Source: Clostridium sp. 1001271st1 H5
Lineage (GTDB): Bacteria; Bacillota; Clostridia; Lachnospirales; Lachnospiraceae
Direction: 5' to 3'
Length of the DNA: 64,000 bases
Assembly (NCBI RefSeq): GCF_005845215.1
Contig: NZ_SPHO01000008.1
Coordinates: 124,001 to 188,000 of the forward strand
The position numbers and the translations under genes were made by a program. Within the stretch, counting starts at the first letter, position 1. Each line of letters opens with the position of its first letter. Below are positions 44,122-53,772 of the stretch, one piece after another. A model generated the notes under the pieces. It saw only the letters and a program-made list of their open reading frames with translations. It had not been told where the DNA came from and made no database searches.

Positions 44122-45960
44122 ATGAGGACTATTTTAGCGCAGCTTAAACAGTATAAAAAGGATACCATTCTGACCCCTCTCTTTACCGCGCTGGAGGTAA
44201 TCATGGAGGTTATGCTTCCCTTTATCACCGCGCTGATTATTGATGAGGGAATCCAGGAAGGAAACATGAAAAAAGTATATACCTATGGAGGAATCATGAT
44301 TGTCATGGCCTTTATCAGCCTGATATCCGGGGCAATGGCGGGAAAGTACGCGGCCAGCGCATCTTCCGGTCTGGCCTGTAATCTGAGAAAGGGAATTTAT
44401 GACAAGGTACAGACATTTTCCTTTGCAAACATTGATAAGTTCAGCACGGCAGGTCTGGTGACCCGTATGACCACGGATGTAACCAATATCCAGAATGCGT
44501 ACCAGATGGTTATCCGGGTGGCTGTCAGGGCGCCCCTTATGCTGGTATGCAGCATGGCAATGTCTTTCATGATTAGCCCCCGGTTAAGCATGATTTTCCT
44601 GGGAGCCATCCTGTTTCTGGCCTGTATCCTGGGAGTCATCATGATGGCGGCCAGAAAGATATTTGACGTTGTTTTCACTAAATATGACGACCTGAATGCA
44701 GGGGTACAGGAAAATGTATCCGGCATCCGCGTGGTAAAGGCTTATGTGCGGGAGGATTACGAGAACCGGAAATTCACCGGGGCAGCAGAGCACCTCTGCT
44801 CTTTGTTTGTAAAGGCAGAGGGTACCCTGGCATTTAACAATCCTGCCATGATGCTGGTGGTTTACGCCTGTATTCTGGCCGTATCCTGGTTTGGGGCCCA
44901 GTTCATCGTGAGCGGCACCATGAGCAGCGGCGAACTGACCTCCCTGTTCAGCTATATCATGTCAATCATGATGTCCCTCATGATGCTGTCCATGATATTT
45001 GTCATGATTACCATGAGCGCTGCCAGTATAAGGAGGATTGAGGAAGTATTTAAGGAGGAGCCCGGCATCCGAAACCCGGAGCGTCCTGTCATGGATGTGA
45101 CGGGCGGAAGCGTTGATTTTAACAATGTATGCTTTTCTTACGGGAAGGGCAGTACGGAAGTTGAATGCACGGATAAGGACGGCAGTGGGAAAGACAGAGA
45201 TACATGGGGAGATAAAGGCAGTGGCAGGCAGGCTCTGTCAAATATTGACCTCCATATCCGGTCCGGCGAGACAGTGGGCGTCATAGGAGGCACAGGAAGC
45301 GGCAAGTCCAGCCTGGTGAATCTGATTAGCCGCCTCTATGACGTGGACAGCGGCAGTGTGTGCGTGGGAGGCAGGGATGTGCGGGAATATGATTTGGATG
45401 CGCTCAGGGACTCCGTGGCAGTGGTGCTGCAGAAAAATGTCCTGTTTTCCGGCACAATTTTGGAGAACCTGCGGTGGGGAAATCCGGATGCCACAGAGGA
45501 AGAATGCCGTGCAGCCTGCCGTGCGGCCTGTGCTGACGAATTCATAGAATGTCTTCCCGACGGGTACGGCACCTTTCTTGAACGGGGCGGTACCAATGTG
45601 TCAGGAGGCCAGAAGCAGAGACTGTGTATTGCCAGGGCGCTGTTAAAGAAACCAAGGATACTTATTCTGGACGATTCCACCAGCGCAGTGGATACGGCTA
45701 CAGATGCCAGAATCAGGGAAGCCTTTGCAGCGGCAATACCGGGAACCACAAAAATCATCATTGCCCAGCGCATATCCAGCGTGCAGCATGCGGACCACAT
45801 ACTGGTGATGGAGGATGGGCGTATAAACGGATACGGAACCCACGACCAGCTGGTCAGGTCCAATGAGATATACCGCGAGATTTACGAGTCACAGAGCAGG
45901 GGCGGCGGAGACTTTGACCAGGCCCGGACAGAAAAGGCAGGAAGGGAGAGTGTTGCATGA
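44122..45960 (+). CDS. ABC exporter half-transporter, degenerate catalytic site
   Basis: 612 residues: six-helix membrane domain (about 15-315) and nucleotide-binding domain (about 345-590). Walker A is GGTGSGKSS and the signature VSGGQ is normal, but Walker B ends LDDSTS, with aspartate in place of the catalytic glutamate. A charged insert of about 25 residues (Gly/Asp/Lys-rich, about 350-375) lies near the start of the nucleotide domain. It pairs with the next protein as a heterodimeric multidrug- or peptide-type exporter, like LmrCD or TM287/288. Its stop overlaps the start of its partner (ATGA). Confidence 0.93.
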   Translation: MRTILAQLKQYKKDTILTPLFTALEVIMEVMLPFITALIIDEGIQEGNMKKVYTYGGIMIVMAFISLISGAMAGKYAASASSGLACNLRKGIYDKVQTFSFANIDKFSTAGLVTRMTTDVTNIQNAYQMVIRVAVRAPLMLVCSMAMSFMISPRLSMIFLGAILFLACILGVIMMAARKIFDVVFTKYDDLNAGVQENVSGIRVVKAYVREDYENRKFTGAAEHLCSLFVKAEGTLAFNNPAMMLVVYACILAVSWFGAQFIVSGTMSSGELTSLFSYIMSIMMSLMMLSMIFVMITMSAASIRRIEEVFKEEPGIRNPERPVMDVTGGSVDFNNVCFSYGKGSTEVECTDKDGSGKDRDTWGDKGSGRQALSNIDLHIRSGETVGVIGGTGSGKSSLVNLISRLYDVDSGSVCVGGRDVREYDLDALRDSVAVVLQKNVLFSGTILENLRWGNPDATEEECRAACRAACADEFIECLPDGYGTFLERGGTNVSGGQKQRLCIARALLKKPRILILDDSTSAVDTATDARIREAFAAAIPGTTKIIIAQRISSVQHADHILVMEDGRINGYGTHDQLVRSNEIYREIYESQSRGGGDFDQARTEKAGRESVA

Positions 45961-47936
45961 TGGGAAAAAGACAGAGCGGCAGGCATGAGCGGCCCGGCAG
46001 GCAGGTACAGAGCGGCAGGCAAAAGCAGCCCGGGAAACAGGAGCAAGACAGGGAAACCAGGGAATCCATCCGGGTTCTGGGCCGTGTCATCCGGTACATG
46101 GCTGCCAACTATAAATTTGCAGTAACTGGGGTGCTGGCATGCATCATACTGTCCGCGGCAGCCACCCTGAAGGGTATGGTGTTCATACAATCCCTGGTGG
46201 ATGATTATATCCAGCCCCTGCTGGAGCAGGTGTCAATGGGAAATCCGTCACCTGATTTTTCATCTCTGGCAGGGGCGCTGTGCAAGCTGGCAGCCCTATA
46301 TCTCATAGGTATCCTGGCAGCCTATGCATATAACAGAATTATGGTTACGGTAAGCCAGGGTACTATGAGGCGGCTGAGAGTGGAATTGTTTACCAGGATG
46401 GAATCCCTGCCCATCAGGTATTTTGACACCCATGCCCACGGCGACATCATGTCGGTGTATACCAATGATGTGGATACCCTGCGGCAGCTTATGAGCCAGA
46501 GTGTTCCCCAGGTGGCCAATTCAGCGGTCACCCTGGTGGCCACCGCTGTCTCCATGCTGGTTTTAAATGTACCCCTGTCCATACTTACCTTTGCCATGGC
46601 CTGTGTCATGCTGTTTGCCACCAAATGTCTGTCAGGCAGGTCTGCCTCCCATTTCGGGAAACAGCAGAGCGCCCTGGGAGAGGTGGACGGATATATAGAG
46701 GAAATGATGGACGGACAGAAGGTGGTGAAGGTATTCTGTCATGAGGAACAGGCAAAACAGGATTTTGAAGTGCTGAATGAACGGCTCCGGGACAATGCGG
46801 ATAAAGCCAACCGGTATGCCAATCTCCTTATGCCGGTCAATGCCAATATCGGCAACCTGAGCTATGTACTGTGCGCGGTAGCAGGCGGAATCCTGGCATT
46901 AAACGGTATAGGCGGAATTACCATTGGCACCATTATTGCATTTGTGGGACTCAATAAAAATTTCACCCAGCCCATTACCCAAATCAGCCAGCAGATGAAT
47001 TCCGTGGTCATGGCTGCGGCAGGCGCCGCAAGAGTGTTTGAGCTTCTGGACGAGAAGCCGGAGGAGGACCAGGGCTATGTGGAATTCGTGAATGTCCGGG
47101 AACAGGAGGACGGCACCCTGGAAGAGACAAAAGAGCGCACCGGTGTCTGGGCCTGGAAGCATCCCCATAAGGCGGAGGGGACCGTCACCTATAAGAAAAT
47201 GGAAGGCGGCATTGTCTTTGACGGCGTGGATTTTGGCTATGACCAATCCAAGATGGTGCTCCACGATATTAAGATGTTTGCCGAACCCGGCCAGAAGATT
47301 GCTTTTGTAGGTTCCACCGGAGCGGGCAAGACCACCATCACCAACCTGATTAACCGTTTTTATGACATACAGGACGGCAAAATCCGCTATGACGGAATCA
47401 ATATCAATAAAATAAAGAAACCAGCCCTCCGGCGTTCCCTTGGCATCGTGCTCCAGGACACACATCTGTTCACAGGGACTGTCATGGACAATATCCGCTA
47501 CGGAAAACTGGATGCCACAGATGAGGAATGCATCAATGCGGCCAAACTGGCCAATGCAGACAGCTTCATAAACCGTCTGCCGGATGGCTATGAAACTGTC
47601 CTTACAGGGGATGGAGGCAGTCTGAGCCAGGGACAGAGGCAGCTTCTGGCCATAGCCAGGGCAGCTGTGGCAGACCCGCCTGTACTGATTCTCGACGAGG
47701 CCACCTCATCCATAGATACCAGGACGGAATCCCTGGTGCAGGCCGGTATGGATGCCCTGATGAAAGGACGGACCACCTTCGTCATTGCCCACAGGCTGTC
47801 CACTATACGCAATTCAGACTGTATCATGGTCATGGAACAGGGAAGAATCATTGAGCGGGGGTCCCATGATGAGCTCATTGGAAGGAGGGGGAAATATTAT
47901 CAGCTGTATACAGGGAATTTTGAGGAAGCAGGTTAA
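45957..47936 (+). CDS. ABC exporter half-transporter, partner with intact Walker B
   Basis: 659 residues. An unusual basic Gly/Arg/Gln-rich N-terminus (about 1-30) precedes the six-helix membrane domain (about 40-355) and the nucleotide-binding domain (about 415-650). Walker A is GSTGAGKTT and Walker B LDEATS is intact, but the signature is LSQGQ. With the partner's aspartate Walker B, one composite ATP site is complete and the other degenerate, the normal state for this class. The substrate is unknown; a MarR regulator starts the operon, which suggests drug or toxin efflux. Confidence 0.94.
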   Translation: MMGKRQSGRHERPGRQVQSGRQKQPGKQEQDRETRESIRVLGRVIRYMAANYKFAVTGVLACIILSAAATLKGMVFIQSLVDDYIQPLLEQVSMGNPSPDFSSLAGALCKLAALYLIGILAAYAYNRIMVTVSQGTMRRLRVELFTRMESLPIRYFDTHAHGDIMSVYTNDVDTLRQLMSQSVPQVANSAVTLVATAVSMLVLNVPLSILTFAMACVMLFATKCLSGRSASHFGKQQSALGEVDGYIEEMMDGQKVVKVFCHEEQAKQDFEVLNERLRDNADKANRYANLLMPVNANIGNLSYVLCAVAGGILALNGIGGITIGTIIAFVGLNKNFTQPITQISQQMNSVVMAAAGAARVFELLDEKPEEDQGYVEFVNVREQEDGTLEETKERTGVWAWKHPHKAEGTVTYKKMEGGIVFDGVDFGYDQSKMVLHDIKMFAEPGQKIAFVGSTGAGKTTITNLINRFYDIQDGKIRYDGININKIKKPALRRSLGIVLQDTHLFTGTVMDNIRYGKLDATDEECINAAKLANADSFINRLPDGYETVLTGDGGSLSQGQRQLLAIARAAVADPPVLILDEATSSIDTRTESLVQAGMDALMKGRTTFVIAHRLSTIRNSDCIMVMEQGRIIERGSHDELIGRRGKYYQLYTGNFEEAG

Positions 47937-47986
47937 GGATTAGGAAGAAACTTTAAGATTTGTTCCGGGACAGGAGGCGGAATCAG

Positions 47987-48178
47987 ATGAAAATAAGACA
48001 CAGATTAGCTGCTTTTGCAGCCATGGCATCTATACTGGGCTGTACATTTCCGGCCTGGGCAGGGGAGTGGATTCAGGAGGAAAACGGACAGTGGGTCTAT
48101 GAAGAAAATGAGGAGCTCTTAAAAGGCTGGAACCGGATTGACGGAACCTGGGGCCATAAGGAGTTTTCACTGTGGTAG
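47987..48178 (+). pseudogene. truncated secreted cell-wall-binding-repeat protein
   Basis: 63 residues: a signal peptide ending near AWA, one repeat like the choline/cell-wall-binding type (GEWIQEENGQWVYEEN), then GWNRIDGTW, after which the sequence becomes unrelated and stops. Real members carry several repeats or a catalytic domain. GGAGGCGGAATC precedes the ATG, so it may still be translated as a small secreted peptide, but it looks like the broken 5' end of a larger gene. Confidence 0.5.
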
Positions 48179-48293
48179 CGGAGAACGACCATATAAAGTA
48201 AGAAAATAGAAACATCTTCCTGGCAATAATCTGGTACAATAAAATCAGATGCAAATGGTTCTGGTTTTCCAGTCATTACAGGGGGAATGAATT

Positions 48294-49634
48294 ATGAAAC
48301 GGACTATAATATCCATTGCCGCCGCAGGCGTCCTGGCCACTGCCGTATCCGTATTGGCAGCAGGAAGTCCTGCGGCCTTTGCTGCGCCTTTTAACGGTGT
48401 ATCCGGGGAAGGCTGCCAGTGTGAATCCGGTTCCAGGGACCCGGACCCCATACCTTACAACGATTTAGGCAGTATGCGCGCCGTGGCGCAGAATAACACG
48501 GTGAATCCGGACTTTACAGATGGTATATCCGGGTTTTCTTATAAGGTGTTCCTGCCGCTGCTGCGGGACAGCCGGGAAAACATGAATTTTTCACCGGTAA
48601 GCCTGTACTATGCTCTGGCGCAGGCATCGGAAGGAGCCGGGGGAAACACCAGGGCGCAGATGCTGGCGCTTATGGGCAGCGGCAGCCGGACGCCGGACAC
48701 AGCCCTCCCTCCGGCAGACCTGGCAGCTTCCTGCGGCCGCCTGTACCGCCAGATGTTCCGGAACAATGAAAAGACAAAACTGAAGCTGGTGAACTCCATG
48801 TGGCTGAAGGAGGGGGAGCCGCTGAACGGCTCTTTTAAGAGAACATCGGAAAGCCAGTATTATGCATCTGTTTTCCGGGTGGACTTTGGGAACCAGGACC
48901 TGCCTGCCATTGTGAGGCAGTGGATTGGATGGCAGACAGACCAGGCCATATCCATGGACATGTCATCTGCGTCCGGCGAAACCATGAAGCTTGTGAACGC
49001 AGTGAATTACCATGCCCAGTGGACAGGCGGGTTCAGGGCTGAGGACAATATAACGGATGTGTTCCGTCTTGCCGGCGGACAGGATATGTCCTGCCGGTAT
49101 ATGACAGGACGGTGGAACGGCACATATTACCGGGGACAGGGTTTTCTTCGCGCCTCCCTCTCCCTTACGGATAACGCCTCCATGATATTTGTCCTGCCGG
49201 ACCAGGGAGTGACAATCCAGGAGCTGCTGTCTGAGGAAACGTCTGCTAGGGAAATGTTTGGCCGTATAGATGAGCTTGAATCCTATGGCGGTATTGAGTG
49301 GAAGCTGCCTGTATTCCAGACATCCACCACAGCGGACCTGGGACCTGTACTGGCCGGTCTGGGGCTGACCGATGCATTTGATGCAGGCCGGGCGGATTTT
49401 ACAGGTCTTACAGGTGACCCATTTTTCCTTTCCGGTGTGCTCCAATCCACCAGGTTCAGCGTCAATGAAAAAGGCGTGGGTCCGTTTTCAGAGAACGGAG
49501 AAGCCGGATTCGCCGGATTGTATTCAGGAGAGACAGCGGTACAGATGAACCTGGACAGGCCTTTTTTATATGCGGTGACAGTGTACCAGGGAGCGCCGCT
49601 GTATATTGGAGTGTGTAATCAGCCTGGGGGATGA
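48294..49634 (+). CDS. secreted serpin-family protein
   Basis: 446 residues with a signal peptide (cleavage near AFAAP, about residue 31) and a serpin domain (about 75-440). Clear family stretches are NFSPVSLYYALAQA, NAVNYHAQW and the C-terminal DRPFLYAVT. The reactive-loop hinge reads VNEKGVGPFSENGEAGF, without the run of small alanine-type residues needed for loop insertion in inhibitory serpins. It may be a protease inhibitor facing host or bacterial proteases, as in other gut bacteria, or a non-inhibitory relative. Single gene; a serpin is uncommon in bacteria. Confidence 0.9.
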   Translation: MKRTIISIAAAGVLATAVSVLAAGSPAAFAAPFNGVSGEGCQCESGSRDPDPIPYNDLGSMRAVAQNNTVNPDFTDGISGFSYKVFLPLLRDSRENMNFSPVSLYYALAQASEGAGGNTRAQMLALMGSGSRTPDTALPPADLAASCGRLYRQMFRNNEKTKLKLVNSMWLKEGEPLNGSFKRTSESQYYASVFRVDFGNQDLPAIVRQWIGWQTDQAISMDMSSASGETMKLVNAVNYHAQWTGGFRAEDNITDVFRLAGGQDMSCRYMTGRWNGTYYRGQGFLRASLSLTDNASMIFVLPDQGVTIQELLSEETSAREMFGRIDELESYGGIEWKLPVFQTSTTADLGPVLAGLGLTDAFDAGRADFTGLTGDPFFLSGVLQSTRFSVNEKGVGPFSENGEAGFAGLYSGETAVQMNLDRPFLYAVTVYQGAPLYIGVCNQPGG

Positions 49635-49726
49635 AAGGATTAAAAAATAAAAATGTTGGCACAACAACTGCAAGATTCATAAAAAAGGTTTATACTGACG
49701 CTATCACCGGAAGAAAGGAGTCTTAT

Positions 49727-50059
49727 ATGGAATTTTTAAGACATTTACCCACGGAAAGCCCGGAAAACCTGGCAGAGCTGATTCAGTGCCGTCCGGGCCA
49801 GGTGGTCAGCATGAGCCTGTACCAGAGCGGGGATGTGCAGATGACCCTGCTGGCATTTGACGGCGGGGAAGGCGTCAGCGAGGAACATTATCCAGGAGAC
49901 ACCATGTATCTGCTGGCAGAGGGGAAGATGACCCTGAAGATAGGTTCTGCAAAACACCGGATGGAACAGGGACAGGTCTTTATGGTTCCCGCAGGGGCGC
50001 TCCATTCCCTGAGAGGGGAGATTCCCTTCAAGCTCCTGCAAATCACGGCAAAGCAGTAA
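49727..50059 (+). CDS. small cupin-domain protein (first of a tandem pair)
   Basis: 110 residues from ATG 49727, with AAAGGAG upstream; an in-frame ATG at 49631 overlaps the serpin end. Single cupin barrel with motif region EEHYPGDTMYLLAEGKM and second motif PAGALHSL. It has one histidine where two-histidine metal cupins have HxH. It closely resembles the next gene, so the two arose by duplication. Function unknown. Confidence 0.85.
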   Translation: MEFLRHLPTESPENLAELIQCRPGQVVSMSLYQSGDVQMTLLAFDGGEGVSEEHYPGDTMYLLAEGKMTLKIGSAKHRMEQGQVFMVPAGALHSLRGEIPFKLLQITAKQ

Positions 50060-50110
50060 CGTATCAGGAGGCTGATTACGAAGTATATCATAAAACCTGG
50101 AGGAACCAAG

Positions 50111-50443
50111 ATGGAAAAACGGATTAAGAATCTGGAACATGCAGTACCCTTTGAAGTGGCGCGGAAGGTGGAATATGACCCCGGAAAGGTAGTAAGCCTG
50201 ACCCTGGCACAGGAGTCCGGCGTGGGTATCACCCTGTTTGCCTTTGACGCGGGAGAAGGAATCAGCACCCATGCAGCGCCAGGAGATGCAATGGCCTTTG
50301 TACTGGAAGGGGAAGCACTGATTACCATAGACGGAAAGCCCCATCATGTGATGGGAGGACAGGCTGTTGTGATGCCGGCAGGAGTCCCTCATGCGGTTAA
50401 GGCGGTAACACGTTTTAAGATGATGCTGACCGTGGTTAAATAG
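50111..50443 (+). CDS. small cupin-domain protein (second of a tandem pair)
   Basis: 110 residues, same length and plan as the previous gene: THAAPGDAMAFVLEGEA and PAGVPHAVKA. A CTGGAGGAA ribosome site precedes the ATG. Cupins of this kind can bind metal and act on small molecules or sense them; no partner gene indicates a role. The pair is 51 bases apart and probably cotranscribed. Confidence 0.87.
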   Translation: MEKRIKNLEHAVPFEVARKVEYDPGKVVSLTLAQESGVGITLFAFDAGEGISTHAAPGDAMAFVLEGEALITIDGKPHHVMGGQAVVMPAGVPHAVKAVTRFKMMLTVVK

Positions 50444-50534
50444 TGAGGATGATAAGAACAGCGGTAAGAGAGGACATGGTACCGAAAGATATTGCCGGAC
50501 CGAAAATATTTTATCAGGCAGGCCTTGAATATAT

Positions 50535-50562
50535 TTGAATTCCCCCCTTTATTTGGTATAAT
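50535..50562 (+). promoter_or_regulatory. promoter of the FG-GAP protein / two-component operon
   Basis: TTGAAT (50535-50540), 16-base spacer and perfect TATAAT (50557-50562), 30 bases before the first start codon. Confidence 0.7.
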
Positions 50563-50591
50563 CGGAATAGTACATTAAGAAAAGCTGGTGC

Positions 50592-51707
50592 ATGCCATTG
50601 ATGAATCAAATGTATCCTGCCCTGTCTTTCCGGGCTTTCCTGTTCCTGACCATCACAGTTTCCTTATGCCTGGGTTTTCCCGGGGCGTCCTTGGGCGCCC
50701 GGGATTCCCAGGCTGTTTCCCGTTCATACAGCGAGTACAGGCAGCGGCTGGACCGGGTTGGCCGGACAGGGGATATTGCATCAGAAGGGTTTGAGGTGGC
50801 GGACGGCCAGGTATTCCCTATGACCATGAGAGGCGAGGGGGAGGTGTCCTTCATACCCGCCTTTGACCGGGAGTCCAACCGGCTGGCGCTTTTCTTTGCC
50901 AGGGCGGACGGGAGCGTGGCGTATAAGACAGACCAGCTGGAGACCAACAACCAGATAAGGGGGCAGCTCAGACAGCCTGACAGCCGGGTGGCAGCCGTGT
51001 CCTTTCAGGATATGGACGGGGACGGATGGGCGGATATTGTGCTTATAACCGCCTGCGTCAATGAGAGCGCCGGTGCACAGGCAAAGCCCTACAAGGTGGG
51101 GGATGTGCTGTTTCAGAAAGACGGCGGTTTTTACAGGGATTACAGACTCTCTGAAAAGATGAACCGTTTCGGCATGAACAAGAGCATCCATTTCATTACA
51201 TCCTTTATCCGGGACGGATATTCCACGGAGTTTCTTTATACAGCCACGACCAATGAGGAGCTTCTGTCCCATGGGATGACGGTTATTGCGGAGCAGAGCC
51301 GTTCCATCCGGTTTGAAAAGTTTGGCCGTCTCTCTGTTGTCCCGGGCACCTACCGGATGGCGGAGTACACGGTATTCATGCTGTACCTGGTAAATGAACA
51401 GGGCTATATCGTGTGGAGCTTCCAGCCCATGGGAGAATATGAACATCTCTATGCCTTAAAGGGCATTACCTGTCAGGACATAGACGGGGACGGACTGAAG
51501 GACATTGTCATACTGGCTGATTACAGCTACGAGGGAAGCAGCGGTGAGCCGGTGGTGGAGGGAAACTATTCCATTTACTATCAGCGGACCGGCGGATTTT
51601 TTGAAGATACGGACATTAAGCAGACACTTAAGCTGGAGGAAGGCGGTACCCTGGAGGATTTGACAGCCAGGGCCCGCGCATATTGGGGGTGGAGGTCAAA
51701 ACCATGA
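50592..51707 (+). CDS. exported protein with FG-GAP/VCBS-like calcium-binding motifs
   Basis: 371 residues with an N-terminal hydrophobic export signal (about 8-30). Two DxDGDGxxD loops, near residues 140 (DMDGDGWAD) and 297 (DIDGDGLKD), are typical of calcium-binding FG-GAP/VCBS beta-propeller repeats. The rest is not recognised. The stop overlaps the start of an OmpR-type response regulator (ATGA). The operon then continues with a sensor kinase and another exported protein, so this may be an extracellular sensor or regulator of that kinase. An ATG at 50601 is an alternative start. Confidence 0.75.
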   Translation: MPLMNQMYPALSFRAFLFLTITVSLCLGFPGASLGARDSQAVSRSYSEYRQRLDRVGRTGDIASEGFEVADGQVFPMTMRGEGEVSFIPAFDRESNRLALFFARADGSVAYKTDQLETNNQIRGQLRQPDSRVAAVSFQDMDGDGWADIVLITACVNESAGAQAKPYKVGDVLFQKDGGFYRDYRLSEKMNRFGMNKSIHFITSFIRDGYSTEFLYTATTNEELLSHGMTVIAEQSRSIRFEKFGRLSVVPGTYRMAEYTVFMLYLVNEQGYIVWSFQPMGEYEHLYALKGITCQDIDGDGLKDIVILADYSYEGSSGEPVVEGNYSIYYQRTGGFFEDTDIKQTLKLEEGGTLEDLTARARAYWGWRSKP

Positions 51708-52363
51708 TAAAGGTACTGATTGTAGATGATGAAAAACCGATTTGTGATTTGATTGATTTAAACTTGTCGGCCAGCGGTTACCAGTGCACGGCTGTCCAGG
51801 ACGGGGTGGAGGCCCTCCGGCTCATAGAGACTCAGTTCTTTGACCTGATTCTGCTGGACATCATGCTGCCGGGGGTGGATGGGTACGATATCATGGGCTA
51901 CATCCGTCCCATGGATATACCGGTGATTTTTATCACTGCCAGGCATGAGGTGAAGGACCGGGTAAAGGGACTGCGTTTGGGCGCGGACGACTATCTGGTA
52001 AAGCCCTTTGACGTGGTGGAGCTGGTGGCCAGGGTGGAGGCGGTGCTCCGCAGGTACAATAAGACGGAACGTCTGCTTACGGCCGGCGATGTGACCGTGG
52101 ACGTGGAGGCACGCAGGGTCACCAGGGCAGGCCGGAACGTGGAACTGACCAACAAGGAGTTCGGTCTTCTGGTGCTTTTTATACAGAATAAAAATGTAGC
52201 CCTTTTCAGGGAAACCCTGTATGAAAAGGTCTGGGAAGGGGAGTATTCCGGGGACAGCCGCACCCTGGACCTGCATGTACAGCGCCTGAGAAGGAAGCTG
52301 GGATGGGAAAATAATCTGGTGGCAGTATACAAGGTGGGATACCGCCTAGAGGTAGCTCAATGA
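51704..52363 (+). CDS. OmpR/PhoB-family response regulator
   Basis: 219 residues from ATG 51704, with GGAGGT upstream. Receiver domain (1-115) with D8-D9, phospho-acceptor D52 in LLDIMLP and the LVKPFD lysine; winged helix C-terminal domain (about 125-218) with SRTLDLHVQRLRRKLG. It is coupled by overlap to both the upstream exported protein and the downstream kinase. Confidence 0.96.
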   Translation: MIKVLIVDDEKPICDLIDLNLSASGYQCTAVQDGVEALRLIETQFFDLILLDIMLPGVDGYDIMGYIRPMDIPVIFITARHEVKDRVKGLRLGADDYLVKPFDVVELVARVEAVLRRYNKTERLLTAGDVTVDVEARRVTRAGRNVELTNKEFGLLVLFIQNKNVALFRETLYEKVWEGEYSGDSRTLDLHVQRLRRKLGWENNLVAVYKVGYRLEVAQ

Positions 52364-53772
52364 AATTTTCGTTCAAACTCCTGCTGTGGACCATGATTGT
52401 CATGGCCCTGGGATTTGGGTTCAGCGGATTTTATTTTGTCAATTACGTGTTTCAGACCTCCATGGACCGGGAAGTAAGCCAGGCCCTGGATGAGAGCAGC
52501 ATACTGCGCTTTGCGTTTGAGACAGCTGCCCTCAATGTGCCTGCCAAATACGATGTGCTCCAGGATACCACGGTGAGCCAGATAGCCTCCAACCTGGAGT
52601 CAGGAGGCAAAAGCTCCAGCCGGCTGCTGCGGCTTTGCGATGAGCAGAAGCAGGTGCTCTATGCCAGCCCCGGGTTTGACGGGGGGGATGGGCTGCTGGA
52701 CCAGACTGGCCAGCAAACCAGGACATACAGGGTCATAGAACAGGAGGGAGCATATTACATACAGACAGGCACGGCTGTCAATGCCCTGGACCGTGTGCTG
52801 TATCTGGAGACGATGAAGGACGTGTCCGAGGTGTTTCGGGACAGGTCCCTGGGTTTTTCTGTTTACCGAAGGGTGACGGTTGCCATGCTGCTGTGCGGTA
52901 CGGCTGTCATGTATCTCATTGCCTCCTTTCTGACCAGGCCAATCCGCCTTCTGACCAGGGCTACCAAACGTATGGCATCCGGGGATTACCACCACAGGGC
53001 AAGAAAAGTCAGCAGCGATGAGCTGGGACAGCTCACAACGGATTTTAACCGGATGGCCAATGCCCTGGAGGACAATATCAACCAGCTGGAGGATGAGATT
53101 CAGGCCAGAGAGGATTTTGTGGCGGCATTTGCCCATGAACTTAAGACGCCGCTGACTTCCATTATCGGTTATGCGGATGCCCTGCGCTCCCGCAGGCTGG
53201 ATGAAGAAAAACAGTTCATGTCGGCCAATTATATTTACACGGAAGGCAAACGCCTGGAAGCCATGTCCTTCCGCCTGCTGGACATCATGGTTACCAGGAG
53301 GGGAGAAGTGGAATTTACCATGGTATCCGCTGAATCCCTGTTCCTGTACCTGTATGACATGTATGTGATTAACAAGAGCATGAAGATATACTTCAACTAT
53401 GACGACGGCATAATGAAGGCAGAAGCCAATCTGATTAAATCCGTTCTTATGAACCTTCTGGACAATGCATGCAAGGCTTCCGATGAGGACGGCCTTATTG
53501 AGGTCTACGGCCATCTGCTGAAGGACGGGTACTGTTTTGAAGTAAAGGACCACGGAGTGGGCATACCGGAAGCGGAACAGCACAAGATTACCAAAGCATT
53601 TTACATGGTTGACAAGTCCAGGTCCAGAAGCCGCAACGGGGCAGGACTGGGGCTGGCGTTGTGCGCGGAGATACTGGAGCTTCATGGGAGCCGTCTGAAT
53701 GTCAGGAGCGCGCTGGGGAAGGGAACCACCATGAGTTTTACCCTGCCCCTCTGGAAGGAGGACCAATCATGA
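52360..53772 (+). CDS. sensor histidine kinase
   Basis: 470 residues. Membrane helices at about 7-27 and 172-192 flank an extracellular region of about 140 residues. A HAMP domain (about 193-245) follows, then the phospho-accepting H259 in AFAHELKTP, the N-box LLDNACKAS and an ATP lid ending in GAGLGLALCAEI. ATGA overlap with the regulator upstream and with the exported protein gene downstream. The signal could be delivered by either exported protein of the operon. Confidence 0.96.
   Translation: MKFSFKLLLWTMIVMALGFGFSGFYFVNYVFQTSMDREVSQALDESSILRFAFETAALNVPAKYDVLQDTTVSQIASNLESGGKSSSRLLRLCDEQKQVLYASPGFDGGDGLLDQTGQQTRTYRVIEQEGAYYIQTGTAVNALDRVLYLETMKDVSEVFRDRSLGFSVYRRVTVAMLLCGTAVMYLIASFLTRPIRLLTRATKRMASGDYHHRARKVSSDELGQLTTDFNRMANALEDNINQLEDEIQAREDFVAAFAHELKTPLTSIIGYADALRSRRLDEEKQFMSANYIYTEGKRLEAMSFRLLDIMVTRRGEVEFTMVSAESLFLYLYDMYVINKSMKIYFNYDDGIMKAEANLIKSVLMNLLDNACKASDEDGLIEVYGHLLKDGYCFEVKDHGVGIPEAEQHKITKAFYMVDKSRSRSRNGAGLGLALCAEILELHGSRLNVRSALGKGTTMSFTLPLWKEDQS

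Noticed and set aside
52600..53766. 388-codon minus-strand open frame opposite the histidine kinase
   Set aside because: No motif and no ribosome site; the plus-strand kinase has all expected boxes.
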